DNA from: Flavihumibacter profundi
GTDB taxonomy: Bacteria; Bacteroidota; Bacteroidia; Chitinophagales; Chitinophagaceae
NCBI RefSeq assembly: GCF_020076305.1
Contig: NZ_JAIQXE010000001.1
Coordinates: 248,001 to 312,000, forward strand
Reading direction: 5' to 3'
Length of the DNA stretch: 64,000 nt
Below, piece after piece: positions 35,488 to 45,467 of the stretch; position 1 is the stretch's first letter; each line of letters begins with the position of its first letter. A program made the translations under genes and the position numbers. The notes below the pieces were generated by a model. That model was not told where the DNA came from. It ran no database searches and saw only the letters and a program-made list of their open reading frames with translations.

Positions 35488-37924
35488 AACCAATAGTTGG
35501 CACTACAGTAGCATCTTCATTTTTAAGGATAATAGGAATTGCATTGCTGCCATCTGGTTTTATTGGCTGACCGTCTGTAGTAATGTAGTCTGTATTATCT
35601 GCATTTCGTTTAAAGGTATACTTCGGGTATGCGGGAGCAACAGATCCATACCAGTTGGTAACATCAAGGAAAAGGTCAAGGCTGGTCCTTTTAAAATTCC
35701 ACTTCTTGTCAATCCGCACATCACCTGAATTGAAATTATTAAGACGTAAAGTATTCAGTGCTGCGTAATTCAATTGGCCTGTTCCCTGTGATAAATAATT
35801 TTTTCGCGAGGCTTCTTCATCAAATGGGGTAAAAGGCGCACCACCCTGGAACCTGAATTTGAGTCCTAGTTCCCAGTTACGCTTAAATTTATAGCCCCAT
35901 GTTAAACTAAGCAGGTGACGATTATCCCATGAAGAGGGGATCAATATACCATCGGCACCACTATACCGGCTTCTGAAAAATGTGTAAGACAGAATACCAA
36001 AAAATCTTTTAGTCAGCTTTTGCTGGGCAAAAAACTCAAAGCCATAAGTTTTTCCTTTTCCATTGGTGGTAATCTCTTCATTGCCCAAAACATTAAAATC
36101 ACCGCCGAGGTTTGACAAGGAAATCCCATTTCTGACGGATACCGGTACATTATCATAAAGCTTGTAGAATCCCTCCAGGGTGAAGCGGGTAGCATCGCCG
36201 GGCATATATTCTACACCACCTGTAATATGGTCACTTTGAAGATATTTTGCAGAACGGTTCACTGCCACCCCATTATTGTCGGCAAACCCCAAAATAGTAT
36301 AAGGCGGAATTTTAAAATACCTGCCGGCAGAAATATTGGCTGTCCAGTATGCGGATAAGTTATAAGACAAAGAGAGCCTTGGAGAAAGTGTTTTGAATAA
36401 GCTCCGGCCATCATCTGTAAAATCATTTCTGTCTATTCGCATACCAGCGCTTAAGCCAAGCCTGTTATCGATCATCCGTTTACTAACCTGTGCAAATGCG
36501 CCCATTTTCAGCATGGGACTAAAAGGTGAAGTGAAGTTAACCACTTCCTCAGGTTGGATAATGGCCCCGTTTTCATCCTTCAATTCTTTTCTGATTACGT
36601 TATAGGTATTGTTGTCATAATCGACCAGTTGTGCCATAGCGCCATAGGCAACCTTCCAGCCATTGAATGATTGGTTTACATCAAACCTCAATTTATTTTC
36701 AGTTTCCCTGGAACGGATACCAAGTATCCTTTCTGCCTCAACCGGCTCGTTATTGTCTTCAAACTTATCCAGTTCATTGTTTAGGTTGTTCCTGCTCAGT
36801 GCGATATTCCAAAATCCTTTGGGTATTATTTTTTTCAGCGAGAGTCCGATAGTATAGCTATCCTGGTTAATAGAGGGAGTAGCATTTAAAATGTACAATT
36901 TTTCCGGACTTGCTTTTTTGGGATATGCATAGCTGAATTCATCTATTGCGCCAATGCCTATAAAACTGAGGTTTAATTTTTTATTGATGGGATAGTTCAC
37001 CTTGGTTTGAAAATCCCAGTAATTGGGCCTGATTGGCAGGTCGATTGCGCTGAAAAGAAACTGGAGATAGGATCTTCGTACAGATGCCATATAAGTAATA
37101 TTCTCCTTCTTGCTGAGGGGGCCTTCAAGCATTGCGGCGAATTCGGTTGCACTTAACCGGAAGTTACCCTGGGTTCGGTTTGCATTCCCGTTTTTTTGCC
37201 TGAATTGTAATACAGAAGAAATGGCATTGTCGTACCGGGCATCAAAGGCCGATGAACTGAGTTTAACTTCATCAATAAATGAAACATTCAGTATGCCTGT
37301 TGGTCCGCCTGCGCTGCCTTCCGTGGCGAAATGGTTTATTACCGGCACTTCTATTCCGTCGAGGTAATAAACGTTTTCATTGGGAGCACCGCCACGAATG
37401 ATGATATCGTTCCGGTAGCCACCCACTGACCCCGAGGTTCCCCCAACCCCGGGGAGGGATTGTATGACCCTGCTGATGTCAAAATTACCGCCTGGGTTTG
37501 ATTTGATTTCTTCGGTTGTCAGTTTTTGTACCGATAGGGGAGTTTCAATGGATGCGGCCCTGGCATTGCGTTTCCTGGAGCTTACAATTACTGTGCTAAG
37601 TGTTGTTCCGGTTGGTTCAAGTTCAAAGCTGATTACCTGCTCATTTCCCGAACTGATTATAACGTTGTAGCGGGTGACTGTTTTGTAACCTATTTGGGAG
37701 ATGGAGATGTTGTAAGATTTCGCCGGTATTCCTGTCAGGCGAAACCGGCCACTGCTATCAGAAATAGCACCTAAACCGGTTCCTCCTAAAATGATAGAAG
37801 CACCAGCCAGTGGCAACTGGCTTTGCTTATCGGTAACCAGGCCGGAAAGGATGCCTGTAGCCTGTGCCAGCAAATTAGCTGATGGTAAAAGAGCAAGGAC
37901 TAAGATGTTGAGAATTTTTTTCAT
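35471..37924 (-). CDS. TonB-dependent receptor with carboxypeptidase-regulatory-like N-terminus
   Basis: 817 residues. A signal peptide (about 1-21, ending LLAQA) is followed by a CarboxypepD_reg-like beta domain (about 24-105, GLVTDKQSQLPLAGASIILGGTGLGAISDSSGRF), a plug with GGYRNDIIIRGGAPNENVYYLDGIEVP, and a 22-strand-type outer-membrane barrel ending in a C-terminal Phe. Such receptors import ligands with energy from TonB-ExbBD. No SusD-like partner is adjacent, so the ligand is not a clear glycan; peptide, metal or siderophore are possible. It is divergent from an S9 peptidase, 78 nt away. Confidence 0.92.
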   Translation of the reverse strand: MKKILNILVLALLPSANLLAQATGILSGLVTDKQSQLPLAGASIILGGTGLGAISDSSGRFRLTGIPAKSYNISISQIGYKTVTRYNVIISSGNEQVISFELEPTGTTLSTVIVSSRKRNARAASIETPLSVQKLTTEEIKSNPGGNFDISRVIQSLPGVGGTSGSVGGYRNDIIIRGGAPNENVYYLDGIEVPVINHFATEGSAGGPTGILNVSFIDEVKLSSSAFDARYDNAISSVLQFRQKNGNANRTQGNFRLSATEFAAMLEGPLSKKENITYMASVRRSYLQFLFSAIDLPIRPNYWDFQTKVNYPINKKLNLSFIGIGAIDEFSYAYPKKASPEKLYILNATPSINQDSYTIGLSLKKIIPKGFWNIALSRNNLNNELDKFEDNNEPVEAERILGIRSRETENKLRFDVNQSFNGWKVAYGAMAQLVDYDNNTYNVIRKELKDENGAIIQPEEVVNFTSPFSPMLKMGAFAQVSKRMIDNRLGLSAGMRIDRNDFTDDGRSLFKTLSPRLSLSYNLSAYWTANISAGRYFKIPPYTILGFADNNGVAVNRSAKYLQSDHITGGVEYMPGDATRFTLEGFYKLYDNVPVSVRNGISLSNLGGDFNVLGNEEITTNGKGKTYGFEFFAQQKLTKRFFGILSYTFFRSRYSGADGILIPSSWDNRHLLSLTWGYKFKRNWELGLKFRFQGGAPFTPFDEEASRKNYLSQGTGQLNYAALNTLRLNNFNSGDVRIDKKWNFKRTSLDLFLDVTNWYGSVAPAYPKYTFKRNADNTDYITTDGQPIKPDGSNAIPIILKNEDATVVPTIGFIVEF

Positions 37925-38002
37925 AGCTTATTGCAAAACAAATCAAAACAACAATCACCTATAGTTTTTGTTTGCTTTATTTTTAAGAATCAAACGAGCT
38001 GC

Positions 38003-40948
38003 ATGAAAAATTCCTGGATTTTATTAGCTTGGATTTTAAGCGCGTCGACTTCAACCGCGCAAAAAAAACCATTGGATCATTCGGTTTATGACCAATGGCA
38101 AAGCCTGGGAGAAAAGCTGGTTAGTGCTAATGGCAGGTACATTGTATACACTATTAATGTTCAGGAAGGAGATGGTGAACTGGTGGTTCGGTCCGCCAAC
38201 CTGCAATACGAAAAACATATTCCACGCGGGTACCAGGCAGTTATAAGTGATGATAGCCGCTTCCTGGTTGCTAAAATTAAGCCTTTGTTTAAGGAAACCC
38301 GGGAAGCTATGATTAAGAAGTCAGCAACTGCTGATATGCCGAAAGACTCCCTGCTGATTCTGGAATTGGGAAAAGACAGCCTCCGGAAAATTGCGCAGCT
38401 GAAATCATTTAAGCTTCCTGAAAGGGGAGATCCCTGGCTGGCTGTTCAATTGTGGAAATCCCCGGTACCTGGTGCATTTGAACAGGCTGATTCTATCGCA
38501 AGGCTGGATAAAATGCTTTCTGTGGCTGATAGTTTGAACAAGGCAGCCGATAGTATCAGACGCAAAGCTGGTGAAGCACGGCAATACGGTATGGAAGCAC
38601 TGAAACCGAAAGCCATTGTGAAAAAGGAAAATAAATCAGGGGCCGAATCAATTGACGAAGGCAATTTCCTGCTTGTGAAGAACCTTGTTACCGGGAAAGA
38701 ATACCAGCATGAACTTGTGAGTTCTTACTTGTTCAACAAATTCGGGCAGGTATTAATTATCCAGACTACAAAATCAGCGACCGACAAAAAACGCACTGGT
38801 TTATTCCTTCGGCAAAACCTGCAATCGGGGGAAACAGATACGGTAATGAAAAATTTCCAGGACGTTCGCGGGGTTGCCATTTCGGAAGATGCAAAGACCC
38901 TGGCCTTTATTGCAGAACGTGACAGTTCGGCAAAGGCACTGAAGAAATATTATAAACTCTGGATGTACCGAAAGGGGATGGACAGTGCGGTGGTTTGGGC
39001 AGAAAGGCATTCAGCAGGTGTGCCTGAGGGCTATATCATCCATCCTGATTTCAATAATTATTTCAGCCAGGATGGTAGCAGGCTTTTCATCGGACTGGCG
39101 CCTCAGCCACCGGTAAAAGATACAAGTCTTGTTGATTTTGAAACAGCTAAACTGGATGTGTGGAATTACCGTGATGACTACCTGCAACCGCAACAACTGG
39201 TACAACTGAAAAATGATTTAAAAAGTAGTTGGCTGGCAGTTTTGCGGAGTGACAATGGACTGCTGATTAAACTTGGGGGTGATTCCTGCGAACTGGTTTT
39301 TCCTTCTGCTGAGGGTAATGGACAATTTGCAATGGGACTTAGCACAAGGGGATATCGTATCCAGCAGCAATGGACGCAGCATTTACTGGCTGATTTATAT
39401 GTTATTGACCTGGCAACCGGACTGCGGAAATTGGTGGCAAAGCGGGTCTTCAGTAATTCGGCAAGTATTTCACCTGCCGGGAAATATATCATTTGGTATG
39501 ACCCTGGTAAAAAGCAATGGATAGCATATTCAACCGGGCTTAACAAGACCCTGATACTTTCAAAGGGTATTCCATATCCATTATTTGATGAAGAAGACGA
39601 CCATCCCGATGATCCGCCGCCATATGGAATAATGGGCTGGATGGAACAGGACGAATTTGTTTATTTGTACGACCGGTATGATATATGGAAGGCAGATCCG
39701 GGAGGTATGCTTCCGCCCCTGAATATAACAATGGGCAAAGGCCGTAAAAACAAGGTAATAATCAGGTATAGTAAAACAGTTCCTGATGAAAAATTCCTCA
39801 CAAAAAAACAGTCCCTGCTGTTCCACCTTTTTGATGAAAAAACCAAAGGTGAGGGCTGGCAGCTTTATACAATTGGCGGGACTTTTTCATTTGGGAATAA
39901 TGGCCATGTACCAGTTTATGCTGCCCGGTTTTCGGACCCGGTAAAAGCAAGGGATAATGAAGTTTTGATATTCAGGCAACAAACACCGGAAGCACAGAAT
40001 TTGTACCTCAGCAGGTGCGATGAAATAAGTGATTCTTCAAAATCTATACCGCTGAGCCAGTTAAACAAACAGCAATCTGGCTATAACTGGTTTTCGGTTG
40101 AGCTTCACCGCTGGAAAATGCTTGATGGGAAGATGAGTGAGGGCTTGTTATATAAACCCGAAAACTTTGATCCCTTGAAAAAGTATCCGGTTATCTTCTA
40201 TTTCTATGAACGGAACTCGGAAAACAGGTATAACTATATAGAACCTATGCCAGTCAGGGCATCCATTAATATTGCCTATTACACAAGCAATGGATACCTG
40301 GTATTTGACCCGGATATTTACTATAAAACCGGCCAGCCGGGCGAAGATGCTTACAATAGTGTAGTTTCCGCTGCGCGTTATTTATCGCGGTTTGCCTGGG
40401 TAGACACTGCACGGATGGGATTACAAGGACATAGCTGGGGAGGCTACCAGGTGGCTTACCTGGTTACCCGTACAAATATGTTTGCAGCTGCCGAGGCGGG
40501 CGCCCCGGTTAGTAACATGACGAGTGCATATGGTGGCATCAGGTGGGGAACAGGCATCAGCCGCCAGTTTCAATATGAAAAAACACAGAGTAGGCTGGGG
40601 GCAACATTATGGGAGAAGCCTGAACGCTACCTTAAAAATTCACCATTATTCAGGGCCAATAAAATCCAAACACCTTTATTACTGTTGCACAATGATAAAG
40701 ATGATGCAGTGCCCTGGTACCAGGGAATTGAGTTGTTTTCTGCATTACGCCGTCTGGGAAAAGAGGTATGGCTCGTAAGTTATAATGATGAATTGCATGG
40801 CATCATTGAGCGAAGGAACCGCAAAGACTGGACAATCAGGATGGCACAATTTTTTAACCACTACCTGAAAGAAGCGCCGGCACCAAAATGGATGACAGAA
40901 GGTGTGCCTGCAACCCGCAAAGGCATAGAATGGGGCCTTGGTTATTAA
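38003..40948 (+). CDS. S9 family prolyl oligopeptidase-like peptidase, exported
   Basis: 981 residues from the ATG at 38003 (MKNSWILLAWILSASTSTAQ), a signal peptide; the longer frame from 37931 would mask it. A long N-terminal propeller region is followed by an alpha/beta-hydrolase domain with GHSWGG (nucleophile Ser811), HNDKDDAVP (Asp901 region) and DELHGI (His932). It resembles Bacteroidota secreted S9 peptidases of about 900-1000 residues. The neighbouring divergent TonB receptor suggests that peptides may be cut and imported, but this is inference. Its stop codon shares TTAA with the convergent gene. Confidence 0.9.
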   Translation: MKNSWILLAWILSASTSTAQKKPLDHSVYDQWQSLGEKLVSANGRYIVYTINVQEGDGELVVRSANLQYEKHIPRGYQAVISDDSRFLVAKIKPLFKETREAMIKKSATADMPKDSLLILELGKDSLRKIAQLKSFKLPERGDPWLAVQLWKSPVPGAFEQADSIARLDKMLSVADSLNKAADSIRRKAGEARQYGMEALKPKAIVKKENKSGAESIDEGNFLLVKNLVTGKEYQHELVSSYLFNKFGQVLIIQTTKSATDKKRTGLFLRQNLQSGETDTVMKNFQDVRGVAISEDAKTLAFIAERDSSAKALKKYYKLWMYRKGMDSAVVWAERHSAGVPEGYIIHPDFNNYFSQDGSRLFIGLAPQPPVKDTSLVDFETAKLDVWNYRDDYLQPQQLVQLKNDLKSSWLAVLRSDNGLLIKLGGDSCELVFPSAEGNGQFAMGLSTRGYRIQQQWTQHLLADLYVIDLATGLRKLVAKRVFSNSASISPAGKYIIWYDPGKKQWIAYSTGLNKTLILSKGIPYPLFDEEDDHPDDPPPYGIMGWMEQDEFVYLYDRYDIWKADPGGMLPPLNITMGKGRKNKVIIRYSKTVPDEKFLTKKQSLLFHLFDEKTKGEGWQLYTIGGTFSFGNNGHVPVYAARFSDPVKARDNEVLIFRQQTPEAQNLYLSRCDEISDSSKSIPLSQLNKQQSGYNWFSVELHRWKMLDGKMSEGLLYKPENFDPLKKYPVIFYFYERNSENRYNYIEPMPVRASINIAYYTSNGYLVFDPDIYYKTGQPGEDAYNSVVSAARYLSRFAWVDTARMGLQGHSWGGYQVAYLVTRTNMFAAAEAGAPVSNMTSAYGGIRWGTGISRQFQYEKTQSRLGATLWEKPERYLKNSPLFRANKIQTPLLLLHNDKDDAVPWYQGIELFSALRRLGKEVWLVSYNDELHGIIERRNRKDWTIRMAQFFNHYLKEAPAPKWMTEGVPATRKGIEWGLGY

Positions 40949-41652
40949 GAAATATACCTAACCAGGCAGCGTTTAGCGATCGGTAACAAAGTTTCCTCAA
41001 CCGGAAAGGAAAGAGGTGTTTCAATTGTATACACTGCAGGATTGGGCAGGTCTTTCTTTTCCTTAATGAGTGAAAATTTCATATTCTCATAGGTGTTTGC
41101 GATGCTGCGCTGCCATTCTGTAACAAATGTGGTTTTTATAGCACGGTACTGCTCATCATGTTTTTCGAATATGCTTAGCCTGTAGTGATAAACCAGGGTT
41201 GATCTTGAAGTTCCCTGACCTAGGAAGAAATAACCTTCCTTATTGTCCAGCGGTACTAACCCGACCGGTTCAATCTGTATTTTCTGTTCTACGAATTCAT
41301 AAATTTCGGAGCCATTCCTGATTGTTCCTTTCATTTCCCCGGCTGCATATTGGATAATGGTTTCCAGCTCTTCCATCAGTTCATCATCCTCAATCATTTG
41401 TTCATAAAGGAGCTGCAGGTTTTCGAGCTGAATACCTGTTAATCGCTTCGGGAATTGTTCTTGAAGGAATTTTTTATTCTCCCTGAATTTTACAATGTTA
41501 TGGTAATGGAAGATAATGTCTGCAAGCTGCGGGTACAATTTGTTCTCACCGAAGTTTTTGTTTACTTCCTGAAGGTAGGCGAGAAGTGTATACTTCTTTA
41601 ACTCAAAGTCGATAAAGCCTTCGGCGAACCAGGTTTGAGATAAAGTCTTCAT
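40945..41652 (-). CDS. Unknown protein
   Basis: 235 residues without signal peptide or membrane segments. The N-terminal part looks helical (FELKKYTLLAYLQEVNKNFGENKLYPQLADIIFHYHN) and the C-terminal half more mixed, with EGYFFLGQGTSRSTLVYHYRLSIFEKHDEQY. No family is recognised. Both ends are clear: ATG at 41652 and a stop shared with the S9 gene as TTAA. It is divergent from a histidine-phosphatase lipoprotein, 50 nt away. Confidence 0.7.
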   Translation of the reverse strand: MKTLSQTWFAEGFIDFELKKYTLLAYLQEVNKNFGENKLYPQLADIIFHYHNIVKFRENKKFLQEQFPKRLTGIQLENLQLLYEQMIEDDELMEELETIIQYAAGEMKGTIRNGSEIYEFVEQKIQIEPVGLVPLDNKEGYFFLGQGTSRSTLVYHYRLSIFEKHDEQYRAIKTTFVTEWQRSIANTYENMKFSLIKEKKDLPNPAVYTIETPLSFPVEETLLPIAKRCLVRYIS

Positions 41653-41702
41653 GGCGATAGAATTTTTGTATAATTTACTGAAATTGCCTTTAAATACCGT
41701 GT

Positions 41703-42215
41703 ATGTATAACCGGATTGTTTTTTTTATACTTTTCTTATGTTTAACGGGTTGCAGCAATAAATATTATATTGTAAGGCATGCAGAAAAGGTCCAGGTAAC
41801 ACCTGGCATGATGATGAGTACGGTCAATAATGACCTGCCGCTGACCGATGCAGGTAAGGAAAGGGCAATAGCACTGCAAAAGCGCCTGGAAAAGGAAAAG
41901 ATCCGGCAGGTATTTTCTACACATACCCTGCGCACCGAAAGCACAGCGGCTCCAACCGCCAGGTATTTTAGCTGCCCGGTGCAGGTTTATACCAAAGCAG
42001 ATAGTGCATTTATTCAGCTGCTAAAAAGACTTAAGGGAAATACGCTCATTGTTGGGCATAGCAATACAGTGGATGACCTTGTGAACGGCCTTACTGGCAT
42101 ACGGCATTTATCAGATTTGCCCGATAGTGCCTACGATAATTTGTTCATCGTTAGGAAAAAAGGGAAAAAACTGACCTTTTCCCAGGAAAAATATGGCCGG
42201 CCAGGTTCAAATTAA
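41703..42215 (+). CDS. Histidine phosphatase family lipoprotein
   Basis: 170 residues. The signal ends in lipobox LTGC, and the catalytic RHG-like motif is VRHAEK just after it. A second His lies in VGHSNTVDDLV. This is a small phosphoglycerate-mutase-like (SixA type) phosphatase attached to a membrane by lipid. The substrate is unknown; periplasmic location rules out glycolysis. The gene stands alone between a divergent and a convergent neighbour. Confidence 0.85.
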   Translation: MYNRIVFFILFLCLTGCSNKYYIVRHAEKVQVTPGMMMSTVNNDLPLTDAGKERAIALQKRLEKEKIRQVFSTHTLRTESTAAPTARYFSCPVQVYTKADSAFIQLLKRLKGNTLIVGHSNTVDDLVNGLTGIRHLSDLPDSAYDNLFIVRKKGKKLTFSQEKYGRPGSN

Positions 42216-42226
42216 TAGATAAGGAT

Positions 42227-43648
42227 TTAGAATTCCCTTTGCGGATCAAAATGTTCCAGTTCCCTGGCAACAGCTGTCAGGAAGGTAGCACCTAAGCTAC
42301 CGTCGATGATCCGGTGATCATAACTCATGCTCAGGTACATCATATGCCGTATCGCAATAGAATCACCTTGTGCAGTCTCAATTACAACAGGTCTTTTTTT
42401 GATTGCGCCAACAGCAAGGATAGCTACCTGCGGCTGGTTAATAATAGGAGTACCCATGAGGCTACCAAATGTACCCACATTAGTTAGTGTAAAGGTTCCG
42501 CCCTGGGTGTCTTCTGGTTTAAGTTTGCCATTACGGGCATTGTCTGCCATAGCATTTACCTGCTTGGCCAGGCCTACCAGGTTTAACTGATCAGCATTTT
42601 TTATAACAGGTACAATAAGGTTGCCCGAAGGAAGGGCAGTAGCCATACCAATATTGATATCCTTTTTGATAATTATTTTGTCAATATCCAGGCTACTGTT
42701 GATGAGCGGATATTTTTTGATGCACCTTACGATCGCTTCAACAAACAAGGGCGTAAATGTGATCTTGGTGCCTTCCTGCTTAAGGAATTGCTGCTTCATT
42801 TTTTCACGCCATAAAACGAGGTTGGTTACATCAGCTTCAGTAAAACTGGTCACGTGCGGACTTGTCTGCTTGCTCTTAACCATATGGTCAGCTATGAGCC
42901 TGCGTAAACGGTCCATTTCAATTATTTCCACATTTTCCCCGTATTTGGAAACCGGTTTTACAGCTGGTGGAATTTCAGCAGGCTGAACTGGTGCTGCGAT
43001 ATTTTCTGTTTGGGGTTCAACTGGAATTTGGTATGCCTGGGGCTGAACCGGTTGTTGGACTGGCTGCTGCGCCGGATGCTGAATGGGTTGCTGAACCGGC
43101 CTGGCTAAAGGTAAATTACCAGCTCTTTTATCCTCTACGAACTGGAGGATATCTTTTTTTGTAACCCTGCCTTCAATGCCCGTTCCCTGAATAGATTCAA
43201 GTTCACTAATTGTTACACCCTCATTTGCCGCAATATTCAGTACAAGCGGGGAATAAAAACGGTTACCATTTCCGGCTACCAGGTTTGACGTTATGCCACC
43301 GTTATCCCCCGGATAACCAAGGTCAGTGGCTTCTTGAAAATATTGTGGAGCCGCGGCAAATGCAGGTTCCTGCGTAGCTGGCCTGGGGTGGATATTTTCT
43401 TCCGTCATGCTCGTCCTGATGCGGGCAATAACAGCACCTACAGGCACAACATCATTCACTTTATACAGGATTTCTTCTATTATACCCCCTGCTGTGCTGG
43501 GAACTTCGGTATCTACTTTGTCAGTGGCAATTTCCAAAACAGTTTCATCCTGCTGAACGGTATCCCCTGGATTTTTCAGCCACTTCAGAATAGTGGCTTC
43601 CATGATACTTTCTCCCATTTTCGGCATAACAAGGTCAACAACTGCCAT
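42227..43648 (-). CDS. 2-oxo acid dehydrogenase E2 (dihydrolipoyl acyltransferase)
   Basis: 473 residues from the ATG at 43648 (MAVVDLVMPKMGES). The longer frame starts inside the promoter and is discarded. The lipoyl domain has the modified Lys44 in EIATDKVDTEV. Then come a peripheral-subunit-binding domain (SPLVLNIAANEGVTISELESI) and a Gln/Pro-rich linker of QQPVQQP units. The catalytic domain ends with SYDHRIIDG (His445, Asp449). It could be the branched-chain or 2-oxoglutarate type; the E1 gene is not here, while an E3 (lpdA) lies 12 kb away. It has its own promoter. Confidence 0.92.
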   Translation of the reverse strand: MAVVDLVMPKMGESIMEATILKWLKNPGDTVQQDETVLEIATDKVDTEVPSTAGGIIEEILYKVNDVVPVGAVIARIRTSMTEENIHPRPATQEPAFAAAPQYFQEATDLGYPGDNGGITSNLVAGNGNRFYSPLVLNIAANEGVTISELESIQGTGIEGRVTKKDILQFVEDKRAGNLPLARPVQQPIQHPAQQPVQQPVQPQAYQIPVEPQTENIAAPVQPAEIPPAVKPVSKYGENVEIIEMDRLRRLIADHMVKSKQTSPHVTSFTEADVTNLVLWREKMKQQFLKQEGTKITFTPLFVEAIVRCIKKYPLINSSLDIDKIIIKKDINIGMATALPSGNLIVPVIKNADQLNLVGLAKQVNAMADNARNGKLKPEDTQGGTFTLTNVGTFGSLMGTPIINQPQVAILAVGAIKKRPVVIETAQGDSIAIRHMMYLSMSYDHRIIDGSLGATFLTAVARELEHFDPQREF

Positions 43649-43669
43649 AATATAAAGGTGATTTGTGGC

Positions 43670-43677
43670 CAAAGGTA
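43670..43677 (-). promoter_or_regulatory. Promoter of E2 gene
   Basis: The minus strand reads TACCTTTG, a perfect -7 box, 21 nt from the ATG at 43648. It overlaps the longer open frame and so decides the start. Confidence 0.6.
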
Positions 43678-43705
43678 AAGTATTCGATCCTTCCGAATAT
43701 GAGTG

Positions 43706-44977
43706 TTAGCTTTTTGTGGATTGTGTTTGGTCAAGTATAAATTTCCTGCATAAGTTCATGGCGTTCAATGCAGTAAGATCGATGTTCCTACGCCGGTCAA
43801 ACCGGAATTTAAACTTTTGGGTAATGATTTCGTCCTGGTTACCAACAGCCACCCAAACTGTGCCAACCGGCTTTTCAGGCGTACCGCCATCGGGACCCAT
43901 AATTCCTGAAGTGGCCAGGGCAAAATCTGTTTTGAGAGCTGCCAATGCGCCTTTTACCATCTGGATAACAGTATCTTCACTTACTGCGCCAGCTGTTTCC
44001 AGCGTTTCTTCTGCTACCTGAAGGATATCATGCTTCACTTCATTGGCATAACTGATTACCCCGCCTTTAAAATACCTGCTGGATCCCGGCATGGCTGTAA
44101 AGAGTTGGGCAATATAGCCCCCTGTGCAACTTTCTGCAGTACCTATAGTTTTTTGTTGCTCCAGTAAAAGGTTCGCGACAACGGCTTCAAGGGGCTCATC
44201 TTTATTGGTAACAATAACATCAGTTAAAAGGGATTGTAATTTCAGGAATTGCCAGTCAATTTCCTTTGCCCCACCTTTAGCTTCCAGGTCAATTGTACTC
44301 AGCCGAAGGCGAACCATTCCATAACTGGGCAGGTATGCCAGTTTGATTGATTTTGGAAGGGCATTTTCGTATTCAGCGATCCTTTCCGCCAGGAAGGATT
44401 CACCTATCCCGGCAGTAAGTAATGTGCGGTGATATATCTGTGGCAGTTCGAATTTTTTTTGCAGGGCTGGTATCACTTCATCCAGCATCAGTCCCTTCAT
44501 TTCAAAAGGCACACCGGGTAAGGATACAACGATAGTGTTGTCTTTTTCAAACCACATACCAGGCGCAGTTCCATTTGCATTGTGCAATACTGTGCAGACA
44601 TCCGGAACCATTGCCTGGTTTGCATTACGCTCGATCATGGGGCGACCGTATACTTTTTCAAAAAGGTAATGCACATGTTGCAGTACCTGTTCGTTCTGCA
44701 CCATTTTCCCGCCAAAATAATCACAGAGTAAAGGCTTTGTAATATCGTCGGCCGTGGGTCCGAGTCCTCCGGTTATTAAAACAATATTAGCGGCTGGAAT
44801 TTCCTGGTCCAGCGCTTTCCAGATTGCTTCCCATTCATCACCTACTGCAATCCGCCTGTTAACTGTAATACCTATGCGATTTAATTGCTGGGCCATCCAG
44901 GCACTGTTGGTATCAATCACTTGTCCAATTAGTAATTCATCGCCAATAGTTATAATGCTCGCTGAAAATTTTTGCAT
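43706..44977 (-). CDS. cinA: CinA-like protein (competence/damage-inducible protein A)
   Basis: 423 residues with two domains. The N-terminal MoCF-binding-like domain (about 1-175) has ITIGDELLIGQVIDTNS and the GGLGPTADDITK loop. The C-terminal amidase domain (about 255-420) has GTAESCTGGYIAQLF with the catalytic Ser and GIMGPDGGTPEKPVGTV. The protein acts on ADP-ribose and on nicotinamide mononucleotide, salvaging pyridine nucleotide. It is probably in one unit with the thioesterase and DoxX genes upstream. Confidence 0.95.
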   Translation of the reverse strand: MQKFSASIITIGDELLIGQVIDTNSAWMAQQLNRIGITVNRRIAVGDEWEAIWKALDQEIPAANIVLITGGLGPTADDITKPLLCDYFGGKMVQNEQVLQHVHYLFEKVYGRPMIERNANQAMVPDVCTVLHNANGTAPGMWFEKDNTIVVSLPGVPFEMKGLMLDEVIPALQKKFELPQIYHRTLLTAGIGESFLAERIAEYENALPKSIKLAYLPSYGMVRLRLSTIDLEAKGGAKEIDWQFLKLQSLLTDVIVTNKDEPLEAVVANLLLEQQKTIGTAESCTGGYIAQLFTAMPGSSRYFKGGVISYANEVKHDILQVAEETLETAGAVSEDTVIQMVKGALAALKTDFALATSGIMGPDGGTPEKPVGTVWVAVGNQDEIITQKFKFRFDRRRNIDLTALNAMNLCRKFILDQTQSTKS

Positions 44978-45032
44978 TCCGGCCTATTTAAAAGTTCTTT
45001 AATATACGGTTACCTGGCAAACGGTGTAAAAA

Positions 45033-45458
45033 CTATTTAGCAGGCACTTCAGTAAAATAGGGCCTGAGTTTTTCAAATAAAGCTTCAGGCATGGTTGATT
45101 TTTCCTTCGAGCCGGATTTAATAAAATACAAAACAACCCTGCCAATGGTCAGTAATTTATCCTGTTCATTGTAAACTTCATGGTGAAATTCAATCCGGTG
45201 GTCGGCAGGCAACTCTTTCAGGACAGTACGGATAGTAAGTAAATCATCATAATGGGCAGGCCTGAGGAATTTTGTATGCAGTTCAACCAGGGGCATGATT
45301 ATGCCCATAGCTTCCATGTCTTTATAGGTGAACCCCAGGTGCCGGATACTCTCTGCACGGGCAACTTCAAAGTATTGTGCATAGTTACCATGATAAACGA
45401 CATTCATCTGGTCTGTTTCTGCATAGCGTACCCTGACTGTTGTTTCTGATGTATACAT
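45033..45458 (-). CDS. Acyl-CoA thioesterase, YbgC/4HBT type
   Basis: 141 residues of the hotdog fold. The family segment RYAETDQMNVVYHGNYAQYFEVARAE contains the catalytic Asp in ETDQMN. It hydrolyses acyl-CoA thioesters in the cytoplasm; chain length cannot be told from sequence. It begins 9 nt after the DoxX gene and precedes cinA by 55 nt. Confidence 0.9.
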   Translation of the reverse strand: MYTSETTVRVRYAETDQMNVVYHGNYAQYFEVARAESIRHLGFTYKDMEAMGIIMPLVELHTKFLRPAHYDDLLTIRTVLKELPADHRIEFHHEVYNEQDKLLTIGRVVLYFIKSGSKEKSTMPEALFEKLRPYFTEVPAK

Positions 45459-45467
45459 AATTGATAT

